Assembly: GCF_001280005.1 (NCBI RefSeq)
Contig: NZ_LGDW01000006.1
Location: 1-29,341, forward strand
Direction of reading: 5' to 3'
Source of the DNA: Streptomyces sp. NRRL WC-3618
GTDB lineage: Bacteria; Actinomycetota; Actinomycetes; Streptomycetales; Streptomycetaceae
Length of the DNA: 29,341 bases
Shown here piece by piece: positions 1 to 7,226 of the stretch (its first letter is position 1; every line of letters begins with the position of its first letter). The position numbers and the translations under genes were made by a program. The notes beneath the pieces are model-generated. The model saw only the letters and a list, made by a program, of their open reading frames with translations. It was not told the origin of the DNA and searched no databases.

Positions 1-99
1 GGCTGCCGGGAGGGCAGTCGTCAGGCGTCCCCGTGGCGTCAAGCCCGCCACCGCAAGGTAGGCAGGAATCTCCCTCGTTTACGAGGGAGAGCACTTCAA
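1..99 (+). mobile_element. IS200/IS605-type right end (tnpB 3' tail and omega-RNA-like hairpin), remnant
   Basis: The segment ends in a perfect 9-bp stem (69-77 with 82-90, loop ttta), followed by a short spacer and TTCAA at 95-99. This layout is typical of the right end of IS200/IS605 elements, where it also forms the 3' scaffold of the TnpB guide (omega/reRNA). An open frame at 2-61 ends in TAG and could be the last residues of a TnpB (ending RGVKPATAR). A second frame runs through the hairpin into the next gene, which artificially lengthens that gene. The body of the element lies outside the window. The assignment rests on structure and remembered similarity. Confidence 0.5.
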
Positions 100-131
100 T
101 GACCGGCCGTAGCCACGGGGAGAACACCGAT

Positions 132-638
132 ATGAACCGCCGCACCATCGCTCGAATGCCCGCCCGCCGCGCCGCCGCACTGGCCCTCGGTATCGCCGCC
201 GTCACCGCCCTCCCGCTGGGGCTGACCGCCTCGGCCCAGGCGACTCCCGCCAAGGCCGCCGCCGCGGCGCCCCGGACGGTGACCGGCAGCCCGTCCGACT
301 CCGTGACACGCATCGCCGACTTCTACGGCGCCTACATCGACGCCCAGAGCGGCCCCCGTGACGGCGGGAAGCTCGTGGCGGAACTGCGCAAGTACTCCAT
401 CCATCCCGACTACCTGAAGAAGCTGGTCGCCTGGGAGGGCAAGAACCACGCGGATGGCGTCCTGCGCGCCCAGAACGTCCCCTTGCGCTGGACGGTCACC
501 GACAACGGCACCGCCGACCACACGGAGGCCGGCATCACGCTGACCTGGGGCTCGGGGACCACCACCAAGCTGGTCGTGGACATGACCCGGGACCACAGGA
601 TCATCAACATCGGCACGAAGGGCATCGGCGGCAAGTGA
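132..638 (+). CDS. Small secreted protein of unknown function (168 aa)
   Basis: I do not recognise a named family. The ATG at 132 is preceded by GGGGAG at about 8 bases. It begins a classical Sec signal peptide: basic n-region MNRRTIARMPARR, an Ala/Leu-rich core, and an ASAQA-type cleavage site near residue 36. The mature part of about 130 residues contains an HPDYLKKLVAWEGKNHADG segment and a C-terminal half rich in Thr and beta-strand-like stretches, compatible with a small extracellular beta fold. No cysteine or membrane anchor is seen after the signal. In-frame starts upstream (99 and 33) lie in the neighbouring IS end and would bury the signal peptide. A strong hairpin follows at 691-724, so the gene is probably monocistronic. 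Confidence 0.7.
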   Translation: MNRRTIARMPARRAAALALGIAAVTALPLGLTASAQATPAKAAAAAPRTVTGSPSDSVTRIADFYGAYIDAQSGPRDGGKLVAELRKYSIHPDYLKKLVAWEGKNHADGVLRAQNVPLRWTVTDNGTADHTEAGITLTWGSGTTTKLVVDMTRDHRIINIGTKGIGGK

Positions 639-690
639 CCTACGGCCGGATCCGCAGCCGGCACTGGACAGTTCGGCCGATCCGCCGCCC

Positions 691-724
691 TCACGCGCCC
701 GTCCCAGCCTGGACGGGCGCGTGA
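691..724 (+). terminator. Intrinsic terminator-like hairpin after the secreted-protein gene
   Basis: A perfect 14-bp GC-rich stem (691-704 with 711-724) has a 6-base loop (cagcct) and lies 52 bases after the stop codon. There is no U-tract, which is usual for Streptomyces terminators. Confidence 0.7.
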
Positions 725-928
725 ACTGCCGCAGCGTCCGCTCCAGACGTCCCTCCCGCAGCGTCCGGCGGGCGCCGTCGATGGCCTGATCCAGCCAGGA
801 ACAGTCCAACCAGCCTCTTACATCCGGTCGTTGAGCATTCGACATGACTGCTGTGTTCAGCTCGCGGGCATGGATCCCGTGAACGCGTTCGATCAGGAGG
901 GGACTACACCGGAGTCCGGGCGGGGGTC

Positions 929-1525
929 ATGAAGAGGCAGGCAGGAGGGGGCGGTCCCGTGGTCATCGGGGCCTTCTCGGCGAAAAGGGCGAAGGAAACG
1001 ACCGAGAACGACCAAGCCATCGACGACGACACCGACATAGGCACCGACAACGACCACAACATCGACATAGGCACCGACATAGGCACCGACATAGGCACCG
1101 ACACCGACATCGGTGATGACGGTGGCGTGGACCGGGGGGAGGCGTCGCAGATGAGGCGCAGGCTTGGTTGTTCGGATCTGCGGGAGGTACCGGAGGCTCG
1201 CAGAGCGCTGCGCGAACTGCTGCGGCAATGGGGGAGGCCCGGCAGTTCGGAGATAGCGGAACTGCTCACCAGCGAGCTGGTCACCAACGCGCTGGTCCAC
1301 ACCGACCGGGACGCGGTGCTGACGGCCACCGTCTCGCCGCGCGGATTACGGGTGGAAGTACGGGACTTCGTGGGACGCAGGCCCAGGCTGTGCGCACCGG
1401 TCGCCGACGAGGGCACGCATGGCAGAGGGCTGGTTCTGGTGGACTCCCTCGCCGACGCGTGGGGAGTCAGGGCGCACGGCGTGGGCAAGGCGGTGTGGTT
1501 CGAACTGAACGGGGGCGCGGCCTGA
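929..1525 (+). CDS. RsbW/SpoIIAB-like ATP-binding protein (HATPase_c_2), with DIGT-repeat N-terminus
   Basis: This is a Bergerat-fold (GHKL) ATP-binding protein of the large Streptomyces RsbW-like group, whose members act as anti-sigma or anti-sigma-antagonist kinases or regulatory ATPases. Visible motifs are the N-box ELVTNALVHT (about residues 114-123), a degenerate G1 box VRDFVGRR, and the G2 box GTHGRGLVLVDSLADAWG near residue 170. The ATG at 929 follows GGGGG. A second in-frame ATG at 1151, after GGGGGGAGG, would give a protein of about 125 residues, the usual size of the family. The extra N-terminal 74 residues are acidic and carry a four-residue repeat (DIGT) but have coding-like third positions. 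Codon 140 is TTA (1346-1348), so translation may need bldA tRNA. A hairpin spans the stop codon. The function is inferred from the fold only. Confidence 0.75.
   Translation: MKRQAGGGGPVVIGAFSAKRAKETTENDQAIDDDTDIGTDNDHNIDIGTDIGTDIGTDTDIGDDGGVDRGEASQMRRRLGCSDLREVPEARRALRELLRQWGRPGSSEIAELLTSELVTNALVHTDRDAVLTATVSPRGLRVEVRDFVGRRPRLCAPVADEGTHGRGLVLVDSLADAWGVRAHGVGKAVWFELNGGAA
1034..1114 (+). repeat. 12-bp in-frame tandem repeat (gacataggcacc) encoding DIGT units
   Basis: The unit gacataggcacc occurs at 1034-1045, 1064-1075, 1076-1087 and 1088-1099. The last three are contiguous, and shorter relatives (gacacc, gacatcggt) follow. It is exactly in frame with the surrounding gene and adds four residues per unit, so copy number could vary without a frameshift. 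Confidence 0.85.
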
Positions 1526-1540
1526 ACAGGCCACGCCCCC
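1511..1540 (+). terminator. Hairpin overlapping the stop codon of the ATP-binding protein gene
   Basis: A 12-bp stem with one C-A mismatch (1511-1522 with 1529-1540) has a 6-base loop that contains the TGA stop (1523-1525). It probably terminates transcription between this gene and the convergent DUF2637 gene. Confidence 0.55.
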
Positions 1541-1594
1541 ATGTCGGTTCACACTCAAACAGCGCTCAACTCGTGCTCAGCAGTGCCTTTCGGC

Positions 1595-2638
1595 TCAGCC
1601 GTACTGCTGCTCGAGGTCCCGGAGCTTGCGCTCCAGGGAGTCCAGGCGGGGCAGGGCCATCGTGTCGTCCTCCGCCGTCAGGTCGACAGTGATCGAGTCA
1701 CTGGCGCCCCGAACGGGCTGAAGAGAGGGACGGGCGCGCAGAGGCAGCTGCTCCGCGGAGGATATGGCAGGCTCCGAGGTGACCTGGGCGGGCGCCCGCT
1801 CCACCTCGACCTGCTGGCCGCCACCGCCGCCACCGCCGCCGAACGGGCCGCGGTGGCCCCGGCTGATCGCCTTGAGGTGCGCGCGCTCGGCCCGCTCCTG
1901 CTCACGACGGCGCAGCCGCGCCTGCTCCTTCTGGCGCCGGTCCTCGCGCACCTCGTCGACCGCTTCGTCCAGGCTGCGGACACCCTCGAGGAGCATCAGC
2001 GACCAGGCCTTGTACGTCTCACGAGGCGCTCGCGCCCAGCGGACCATACGGATCTGCGGCAGCGGACGCGGCACCAGACCCTGCTCGCGCAGGGCGGCCC
2101 GGCGGGTCTGCTTCAGCGCGCGGTCGAAGAGCACCGCGGCGGACAGGGACATGCCGGCGAAGAACTGCGGGGCGCCCGCGTTGTCGAGACCCCGGGGCGC
2201 GTGCACCCAGTTGAACCAGGCGGCCGCGGCAGCGAAGAGCCATACGAGTATCCGGGAACCGAGGGCCGCGTCACCGTGGCTGGCCTCGCGCACCGCGAGC
2301 ACGGAGCAGAACATCGCCGCTCCGTCCAGACCGAACGGGACGAGGTACTGCCAGCCGTCGGTGAGGTTCAGGTTCTGCTCGCCGAAGCCGACGAGGCCGT
2401 GGAAGGAAAGCGCCGCGGCGACCGCCGCACAGCAGAAGAGGAGTACGTAGGACGCGGAGGCGAAGATGGCTTCCTTGCGCCTGCGTCGCTCTTCGGTGCG
2501 CTCCCACGAGTCGTCCTGGCTCGCTTTCGCCCCGGAGGAGCGCTTGCCGCGCGCCAGCACCGCCACCGCCGCCAGCACGCCCAGGAGCAGTACGGCGCCC
2601 GGAAGCAGCCAGTTAAGCGATATGTCGGTCAGTCTCAT
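1595..2638 (-). CDS. DUF2637-family membrane protein (347 aa)
   Basis: This matches the actinobacterial DUF2637 family, also met among Streptomyces plasmid spread (Spd-type) and chromosomal membrane proteins. An N-terminal hydrophobic helix (about residues 9-28) is followed by a charged stretch (DDSWERTEERRRRKEA). A cluster of further membrane segments covers about residues 60-170, including YVLLFCCAAVAAALSFHGLVGF, LVPFGLDGAAMFCSVLAV and ILVWLFAAAAAWFNW. Then comes a long basic, coiled-coil-like region (EVREDRRQKEQARLRRREQERAERAH), a glycine run (GGGGGGGG), and a C-terminal amphipathic helix ending LRDLEQQYG. The ATG at 2638 follows AGGGAC. A longer in-frame start at 2689 has no better ribosome site. 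The biochemical role is unknown. Confidence 0.75.
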   Translation of the reverse strand: MRLTDISLNWLLPGAVLLLGVLAAVAVLARGKRSSGAKASQDDSWERTEERRRRKEAIFASASYVLLFCCAAVAAALSFHGLVGFGEQNLNLTDGWQYLVPFGLDGAAMFCSVLAVREASHGDAALGSRILVWLFAAAAAWFNWVHAPRGLDNAGAPQFFAGMSLSAAVLFDRALKQTRRAALREQGLVPRPLPQIRMVRWARAPRETYKAWSLMLLEGVRSLDEAVDEVREDRRQKEQARLRRREQERAERAHLKAISRGHRGPFGGGGGGGGQQVEVERAPAQVTSEPAISSAEQLPLRARPSLQPVRGASDSITVDLTAEDDTMALPRLDSLERKLRDLEQQYG

Positions 2639-2746
2639 CTGGGGTCCCTTGCATTGGGATAGGGCGTAACGCCCGCCATAGTGGCCCAATCCCCTCAGCC
2701 CTCAGGCTGTTTCGGGGCAAGAGGCCGCCTAAGGAGGTGCAAGGGG

Positions 2747-2797
2747 ATGCTCAGGGCGACATTCTGCTCGAACTGCCGCTTGAGGGGCGGGAGTTGA
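2747..2797 (+). CDS. Candidate mini-ORF (16 aa) with consensus Shine-Dalgarno
   Basis: AAGGAGG (2731-2737), a full anti-16S match, sits 9 bases before an ATG opening a 16-codon frame that encodes MLRATFCSNCRLRGGS, with a CxxC pair, and ends in TGA. Such a strong site with nothing else downstream suggests a leader peptide or a translated small protein. It may also be chance. Confidence 0.25.
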   Translation: MLRATFCSNCRLRGGS

Positions 2798-2834
2798 GTT
2801 CGAATAAGACTACCCGTACGGGTGGTTCCACGGA

Positions 2835-2862
2835 AAGTTCCTGCGACAAGTGAGGAACTTGT
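2835..2862. promoter_or_regulatory. Two mutually exclusive inverted repeats
   Basis: AAGTTCCT (2835-2842) can pair with AGGAACTT (2853-2860). Alternatively ACAAGT (2846-2851) pairs with ACTTGT (2857-2862). The two stems share bases and cannot form together. The site could be an attenuator-like switch or overlapping operators. Confidence 0.3.
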
Positions 2863-2957
2863 GAAGTGGCTGTAACCGTTGAGGGCCTCAGTCGAACATG
2901 ATCTTACGGCGGCGATCCTACGGCACGCAGTGCCGGGCCCCGGGGGGAGGGTCCCGT

Positions 2958-2976
2958 AGTTGAGGGTGCCTCAACT
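2958..2976. promoter_or_regulatory. Perfect 8-bp inverted repeat with 3-base spacer
   Basis: AGTTGAGG-gtg-CCTCAACT is a perfect palindrome with a tight spacer, more like a protein-binding site than a terminator. The regulator is unknown. Confidence 0.35.
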
Positions 2977-3166
2977 CTCGGCAGTGGTCGTCGGCTTGGT
3001 GAGGCGGTCATTTCCCGCAGGTCCGCGGGGCGGCTCCGCGGGCAGTTGTCGCACGGCTCCTGGCCGGTCGTACGCGTTCGCGACGGGGTGCCGGATTCGA
3101 ACGGGGCGTGTCTGTGCTGGAGCGAGCGGGCCGGACCGTCGAATCCCGATGGATCACCCGAGGGTA

Positions 3167-3185
3167 ATAGGTAAGCCTAACCTTG
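3167..3185. promoter_or_regulatory. Iron box (DmdR/IdeR-type operator), candidate
   Basis: The core AGGTAAGCCTAACCT closely fits the actinobacterial iron-box palindrome TTAGGTTAGGCTAACCTAA (14 of 19 positions). It lies 190 bases before the GntR-family gene start, and no siderophore or iron transport gene is adjacent in the window. Confidence 0.5.
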
Positions 3186-3375
3186 CTCATTCTGCCCCTG
3201 GGGTGACCAGGATCCACGCCGGATCCGGCCAGCGGAGCGGCGCAAATCCGAACCTGGACTCGAATCGGGATTTGAACTGACGGAATGTGCGCCTATGGTG
3301 CTTGACGGGCGAGTAACAACCCGCCGTAATGACCCCATGTGCCGTCAAGGTGCCATCTAGCCCGGAGGAGGCCCC

Positions 3376-4212
3376 GTGCAGCAGGCCGGCCCGCAGGGCG
3401 CGCACGGCTCGCCCGACACCCTGGCCCCGGCCGCCGTACGCGTTCCACCGCAGTTCAGGGCCGCGGACATGGACCGGGGCCGGCGCCCCGACGCTGTGGC
3501 CGACGTGCTGCCCGGAGCCGGTGCCCGGGGTGAGCACACGCACAGCGAGCTGCCGATCCCCCTGCCGCGTACCGAGCGGGCACGTCCCGTCGTCCAGCGT
3601 TCCTCCGTGCGCGGCCAGATCCTCGACGCGCTGCGCACCGCGCTCGTCGGGGGTGAGCTGGCGCCCGGCGAGGTGTACTCGGCCCCCGCACTGGGCGACC
3701 GCTTCGGGGTCTCCGCGACGCCCGTCCGCGAGGCGATGCAGCAGCTCGCACTGGAGGGCGCCGTCGAGGTCGTCCCCAACCGGGGCTTCCGTGTCGTGGA
3801 ACGCGGCGCCCGTGAGCTGGCCGAGCTGGCCGAGGTCCGGGCCCTGATCGAGCTCCCGGTGCTGCTCCGCCTGGCCCACACGGTGTCCGCCGAACGCTGG
3901 ACGGAACTCCGCCCCCTCGCCGAGGCGACGGCCCGCGCGGCGTCCACCGGCTGCCGGGTCACCTACGCGGAGACCGACCGTGCCTTCCACCGGGCGGTCC
4001 TGTCCCTCGCCGGCAACTCCCAGCTCGTCCAGATCGCCGACGACCTCCACCGCCGCGCCCAGTGGCCCCTGGTGAACACGAAGGCCGCCACGGGCCGAGC
4101 GGCACTCATGTCGGACGCGGCGGACCACATCACGCTGCTCGACGCCCTGGCGGCGGGAGACGTGACAGGGGTCCAGTCGCTGGTACGCAACCATGTGACA
4201 GGCGCCCACTGA
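3376..4212 (+). CDS. GntR-family (FadR/FCD) transcriptional regulator (278 aa)
   Basis: This is a DNA-binding repressor or activator of the FadR subfamily. The GTG start lies five bases after GGAGGAG (3364-3370). Residues 1-74 are a Pro/Ala/Arg-rich extension not usual in the family. The winged helix-turn-helix is at about 75-142 (ALGDRFGVSATPVREAMQQLALEGAVEVVPNRGF). The FCD ligand domain is at about 148-275, with candidate metal or ligand residues Asp201, His205, His251 and His273. FCD regulators commonly sense small carboxylates or purine and allantoin pathway intermediates. The neighbouring purine genes make that plausible, but the sequence does not show it. An iron box in its upstream region could place it under iron control. 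A dispersed repeat follows its stop codon. Confidence 0.85.
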   Translation: MQQAGPQGAHGSPDTLAPAAVRVPPQFRAADMDRGRRPDAVADVLPGAGARGEHTHSELPIPLPRTERARPVVQRSSVRGQILDALRTALVGGELAPGEVYSAPALGDRFGVSATPVREAMQQLALEGAVEVVPNRGFRVVERGARELAELAEVRALIELPVLLRLAHTVSAERWTELRPLAEATARAASTGCRVTYAETDRAFHRAVLSLAGNSQLVQIADDLHRRAQWPLVNTKAATGRAALMSDAADHITLLDALAAGDVTGVQSLVRNHVTGAH

Positions 4213-4223
4213 CGGGGCCACCC

Positions 4224-4254
4224 CAGGGGTGCGGGGAACCGCGCGACAAGCCAC
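4224..4254 (+). repeat. Dispersed Streptomyces intergenic repeat, copy 1
   Basis: Aggggtgcggggaaccgcgcgacaag-type sequence just after the GntR-type gene stop. It matches, with a few changes, the segment at 11176-11205. The core (ggggcgcggggaactgcgcga) recurs at gene ends in Streptomyces genomes, which is family knowledge from memory. It can fold through its complementary GC blocks and may act as a terminator or processing site. Confidence 0.5.
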
Positions 4255-4298
4255 AACGCCCCCCCAGCCGCCCCCCCGGACCGGTTACTCCCCCGCAC

Positions 4299-5072
4299 CT
4301 ACGCTGAAGCCGCCGGCGGAGCCAACTGCCTCGCCAGCCACGTGGGCACACCCCCGAGCAGCCGGAACAACCGCCCCGCCTCCGCGCGCAGCCGTGAAGC
4401 CTCCGGCTCGGACTCCGCGTCGGCCAGCGACGCCAGCGCGGGCGCCGTCCCCACCAGGTACCCCAGCTCTTCCCGGATCCGCAGCGATTCGCCGAATCCG
4501 TGCCGCGCCTCCGCCAACTCCCCTTCCCGCAGGGCGAGTCCGGCCAGATGACGCCACGTGAACGACAGCAGCAGCGGATCGTCGTGCGCCGTCGCCCCCG
4601 CGTGAGCGCGCCGGTACGCGGCCCGCGCCGCCTGCGGGGAACGCGCCAGGTTCTCGGCCAGCAGCCCCCGCCGGAAGTCCAGCACCGCCCGCCCGGAAAC
4701 CCCCGGCGGGATCAGCGCCGCCGCCCGCCCCAGCGCGGCCCGCGCCTCGTCGGCGCGGTCCCGTACGCCGAGCAGGGTGGCGGCGTACGCCAGCTGACCG
4801 CGCTCACAGGCCGCCGCCCCCCGCTCGTCGTCGCTCTGGGCCAGCGCCTCCGCCGTACGGAGGGCGTCCTCGGCCTCTTCCCAGCCCTGCTCGGTGTAGA
4901 GGCATCGCTCCACCAGCAGCGCGGCCCGCTGGAGCGAGGCGTCGGCGGTGGCGGCGTCGAGCAGGGCCGCCGCGTCCGCCCAGCAGGCGCGGGAGCGCAG
5001 CCGCCATACCGCGGTCTGGAGTGGATCGTCACCAGAGGTCGTTCCGGAACCAGACATGGCGGTGTACGCCAC
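4299..5072 (-). CDS. TPR-like helical repeat protein, function unknown (257 aa)
   Basis: The protein is almost entirely alpha-helical with Ala-rich helix pairs of TPR spacing, for example EEAEDALRTAEALAQS, DRADEARAALGRAAALIP, SPQAARAAYRRAHAGA and GELAEARHGFGESLRIREELG. It probably acts as a cytoplasmic protein-interaction scaffold. No catalytic motif, signal peptide or membrane segment is seen. The GTG at 5072 has GGGGAGG five bases upstream and is preferred. The in-frame ATG at 5057 lacks a site at proper distance, and an ATG at 5120 has only a weak one. It lies downstream of and on the same strand as the PucR-type gene, with a 203-base gap, so co-transcription is possible but not evident. 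Confidence 0.65.
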   Translation of the reverse strand: MAYTAMSGSGTTSGDDPLQTAVWRLRSRACWADAAALLDAATADASLQRAALLVERCLYTEQGWEEAEDALRTAEALAQSDDERGAAACERGQLAYAATLLGVRDRADEARAALGRAAALIPPGVSGRAVLDFRRGLLAENLARSPQAARAAYRRAHAGATAHDDPLLLSFTWRHLAGLALREGELAEARHGFGESLRIREELGYLVGTAPALASLADAESEPEASRLRAEAGRLFRLLGGVPTWLARQLAPPAASA

Positions 5073-5275
5073 GTTGCCCTCCCCGAGCACGCCATCGAGC
5101 TTGTTGAGTGGTGGCGGCATCTCAGCACGAATCCCGGTGCCGGGCCAAGAGGGTGGGTGAAGGAATTCACAAAGTCGGGGAAGAAGAGGCGCCGGATTGC
5201 CGCGCGACCGGCCCCACCCGGCGCACGCCAAGGCCGCACGCCCCGCGCCCGCGCCCGTTGGACGCCGTCGCGGAC

Positions 5276-6964
5276 TCAACTCATGCGCAACGCCAGGAAG
5301 AAGTCCAGCTTGTCCTCCAGCCGCGACAGATCACGGCTCGTCAACTGCTCGATCCGCCCCACCCGGTACCGCAGCGTGTTGACATGCAGATGCAGTCGCG
5401 CGGCGCACCGCGTCCATGAGCCGTCGGACTCCAAGAACGCCTCCAGCGTCGGGATCAGCTCGGCGCGGTGGCGCCGGTCGTAGTCCCGCAGGGGGTCGAG
5501 CAGGCGGGCCGTGAAGGCGCGGCGGACGTCGTCCGGGACGAACGGGAGCAGCAGCACATGGGAGGCCAGCTCCTGGTGGCCCGCCGCGCACACCCGGCCG
5601 GGGCGCGCCGCGGCCACCCGGCGGGCGTGCCGTGCCTCCTCCAGCGCCCCGCGCAGCCCCTCCGCCGAGTGCACGGGCGCGCTGACACCGATGGTGAGCC
5701 GCCCGTCGTCGTCCAGGCCCGCCGAGAGCGGTTCCTGTATGCCGGCGAGCAGCTTTTCGGCCAGAATTCCCGTCTCCGAACCGTCGTGCTCCGACGACAC
5801 CGCCGGCAGCGGTACGAGGGCGATCGCCTCGTCCGCAGTATGGGCCACGGCGATCCGGTCGGAGTGCTCCGGCCCCGTCAGGAGCGGGTCCACAAGGATT
5901 TCCTCCAGCAACGCCTGTGCCACCGGGCCGCCCTCGATCTCGCCGCCGGCCCAGTCCACGCGGGCCACCACGATCTGCCAGTGCGGGGCCGCGCCGAGGC
6001 CGGGCAGCAGGACCGGCGCGGCGACCCGTAGCCGGGCGGCGATCTCGGCGGGCGAGGCGCCTGTCTGCACCAGCTCCAGGACCTCTTCGGCGAGCCGCCG
6101 CCGCACCACGCGTTCCGCGTCGCGCCGGTCGCGTTCGACCGCGATCAGCTGCGCGACGCCCTGGAGCAGGTCGAGCCGCTCCGCCGGCCAGTCGCCGGCG
6201 TCCGCCTCGACGGCGAGCAGCCAGTCGGACAGCACGGTCTCCCGCACGTCCCGTGCGCCGCCCGGCGCGGCGGTGCGGCCGTTGCCGCGGACGGGGAAGA
6301 GGGAGTACGTCGCGGCGCCGATCGCCACCCGGTGGGGTCTGAGTACACGTCGGTTCCCGGTACGGGCCGCCGTCAGGTGCTCGGCGGCCAGCGCCGCGCA
6401 CACCTCGGGGGAGGGGGCGGGGCCGGCCACCTTCGAGTCCGCGATGAGACGGCCGGCGGGGGAGAGGACCCAGGCGCGCAGGTCGAGGTCGGAGCCGAGC
6501 AGGTCCAGGACCACGTCGGGGCCGCCCCCGGCGGGACCCGCGGTCATCATCCGGCGGTGGCGGTCCACGACGGCCGCCAGATCTCCGGCGCGCTCGCCGG
6601 ACACCTGGCGCACGACGTGTTCGGTGATCGTCGCGAACGCCACCGACTCGTGCACCGCGAACAGCGGCAGCCGGTGCCGGACGCAGGCCGCGATCAGGTC
6701 GTCCGGGATGTTCCCCAGCTCGGCCTCACCGGCACCCAGTGCCGCGACCCCGGCCCCCGCCAGGAGGCGTACGAAGGACTCCGAGTCTCCGGGATCCCGG
6801 CGCCAGGCCAGGCCCGTGAGCACCAGCTCGCCGCCCGAGAGGTAGCGGCTGGGATCCCTGAGGTCGGTGGTCATCACCCCGCGTACGGTGCGGTCCAGCT
6901 CGTCCTCACCGCCGAGCAGCGTCAGGCCCAGCGCATCGGTGTCCAGCAGTGCGCGCAGCCGCAT
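5276..6964 (-). CDS. pucR: PucR-family transcriptional regulator (562 aa)
   Basis: PucR-type regulators control purine (urate, allantoin, xanthine) catabolism. The N-terminal PucR domain begins at residue 1 (MRLRALLDTDALGLTLLGGEDELDRTVRGVMTTDL) and runs to about 125. A GGDEF-like middle region follows. The C-terminal PucR helix-turn-helix (HTH_30) is in the last 60 residues (TLEAFLESDGSWTRCAARLHLHVNTLRYRVGRIEQL). The ATG at 6964 fits the family N-terminus. A GTG at 7021 would add 19 mostly charged residues, and both have weak ribosome sites. The gene is transcribed away from the xanthine dehydrogenase operon across a shared 260-base region, the classic arrangement for a local regulator. The gene symbol denotes the family; the specific ligand is not shown. 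Confidence 0.85.
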   Translation of the reverse strand: MRLRALLDTDALGLTLLGGEDELDRTVRGVMTTDLRDPSRYLSGGELVLTGLAWRRDPGDSESFVRLLAGAGVAALGAGEAELGNIPDDLIAACVRHRLPLFAVHESVAFATITEHVVRQVSGERAGDLAAVVDRHRRMMTAGPAGGGPDVVLDLLGSDLDLRAWVLSPAGRLIADSKVAGPAPSPEVCAALAAEHLTAARTGNRRVLRPHRVAIGAATYSLFPVRGNGRTAAPGGARDVRETVLSDWLLAVEADAGDWPAERLDLLQGVAQLIAVERDRRDAERVVRRRLAEEVLELVQTGASPAEIAARLRVAAPVLLPGLGAAPHWQIVVARVDWAGGEIEGGPVAQALLEEILVDPLLTGPEHSDRIAVAHTADEAIALVPLPAVSSEHDGSETGILAEKLLAGIQEPLSAGLDDDGRLTIGVSAPVHSAEGLRGALEEARHARRVAAARPGRVCAAGHQELASHVLLLPFVPDDVRRAFTARLLDPLRDYDRRHRAELIPTLEAFLESDGSWTRCAARLHLHVNTLRYRVGRIEQLTSRDLSRLEDKLDFFLALRMS

Positions 6965-7021
6965 TTCTCGTCGCCGCCGTTCTGTTTGCGAGCCGCGCTT
7001 TTCCGCCTGCGCGGCGCTCAC

Positions 7022-7226
7022 TGTTTCCGGGGAAAATCAGAGAGGTTACTGATGGCCTCTGTTCATACGAATCTACAAGACGATCCCCCTGGCCAGCCAA
7101 CTCCTTCATGGTTTCCGTGACTGACCCCGACGCGGCACAGCCCTGTGTACTGGTTTCACCGCACGTGAACCGCGCATGAACGAGCCATTGGCACCACGTA
7201 CGCGACGAAGAGGAAAAGAGCCGGTC
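7022..7226. promoter_or_regulatory. Divergent control region between pucR and the xanthine dehydrogenase operon
   Basis: The interval holds both promoters. An inverted repeat TTCAC-cgcac-GTGAA at 7155-7169 is a candidate operator. Around 7035-7070 the composition is more AT-rich than the surroundings, suitable for promoter melting. No exact -10/-35 pair can be assigned with confidence. Confidence 0.45.

Larger units (their letters stand above)
2639..3375. other. Long structured intergenic region (737 bases), no firm gene
   Basis: The region lies between the divergent DUF2637 gene and the GntR-type regulator gene. I see no convincing protein-coding gene of normal size and no complete tRNA. 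It does contain several inverted repeats (2812-2823, 2835-2862, 2958-2976), a very strong Shine-Dalgarno with a mini-ORF (2731-2797), and an iron-box-like palindrome (3167-3185). It probably holds both promoters and could hold a leader or small RNA. Confidence 0.5.

Noticed and set aside
33..131. Longer N-terminus for the first secreted protein
   Set aside because: That part encodes the IS200/IS605-type end and would place the signal peptide inside the protein; the ATG at 132 has a proper ribosome site.
3080..3160. tRNA-like T-loop sequences (ggattcgaac, gtcgaatccc)
   Set aside because: No pairing T-stem, anticodon arm or acceptor stem could be drawn on either strand.
3187..4254. Long open frame on the minus strand opposite the GntR-type gene
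   Set aside because: It is antisense to a clear regulator gene and shows no recognisable domain; it is typical of high-GC shadow frames.
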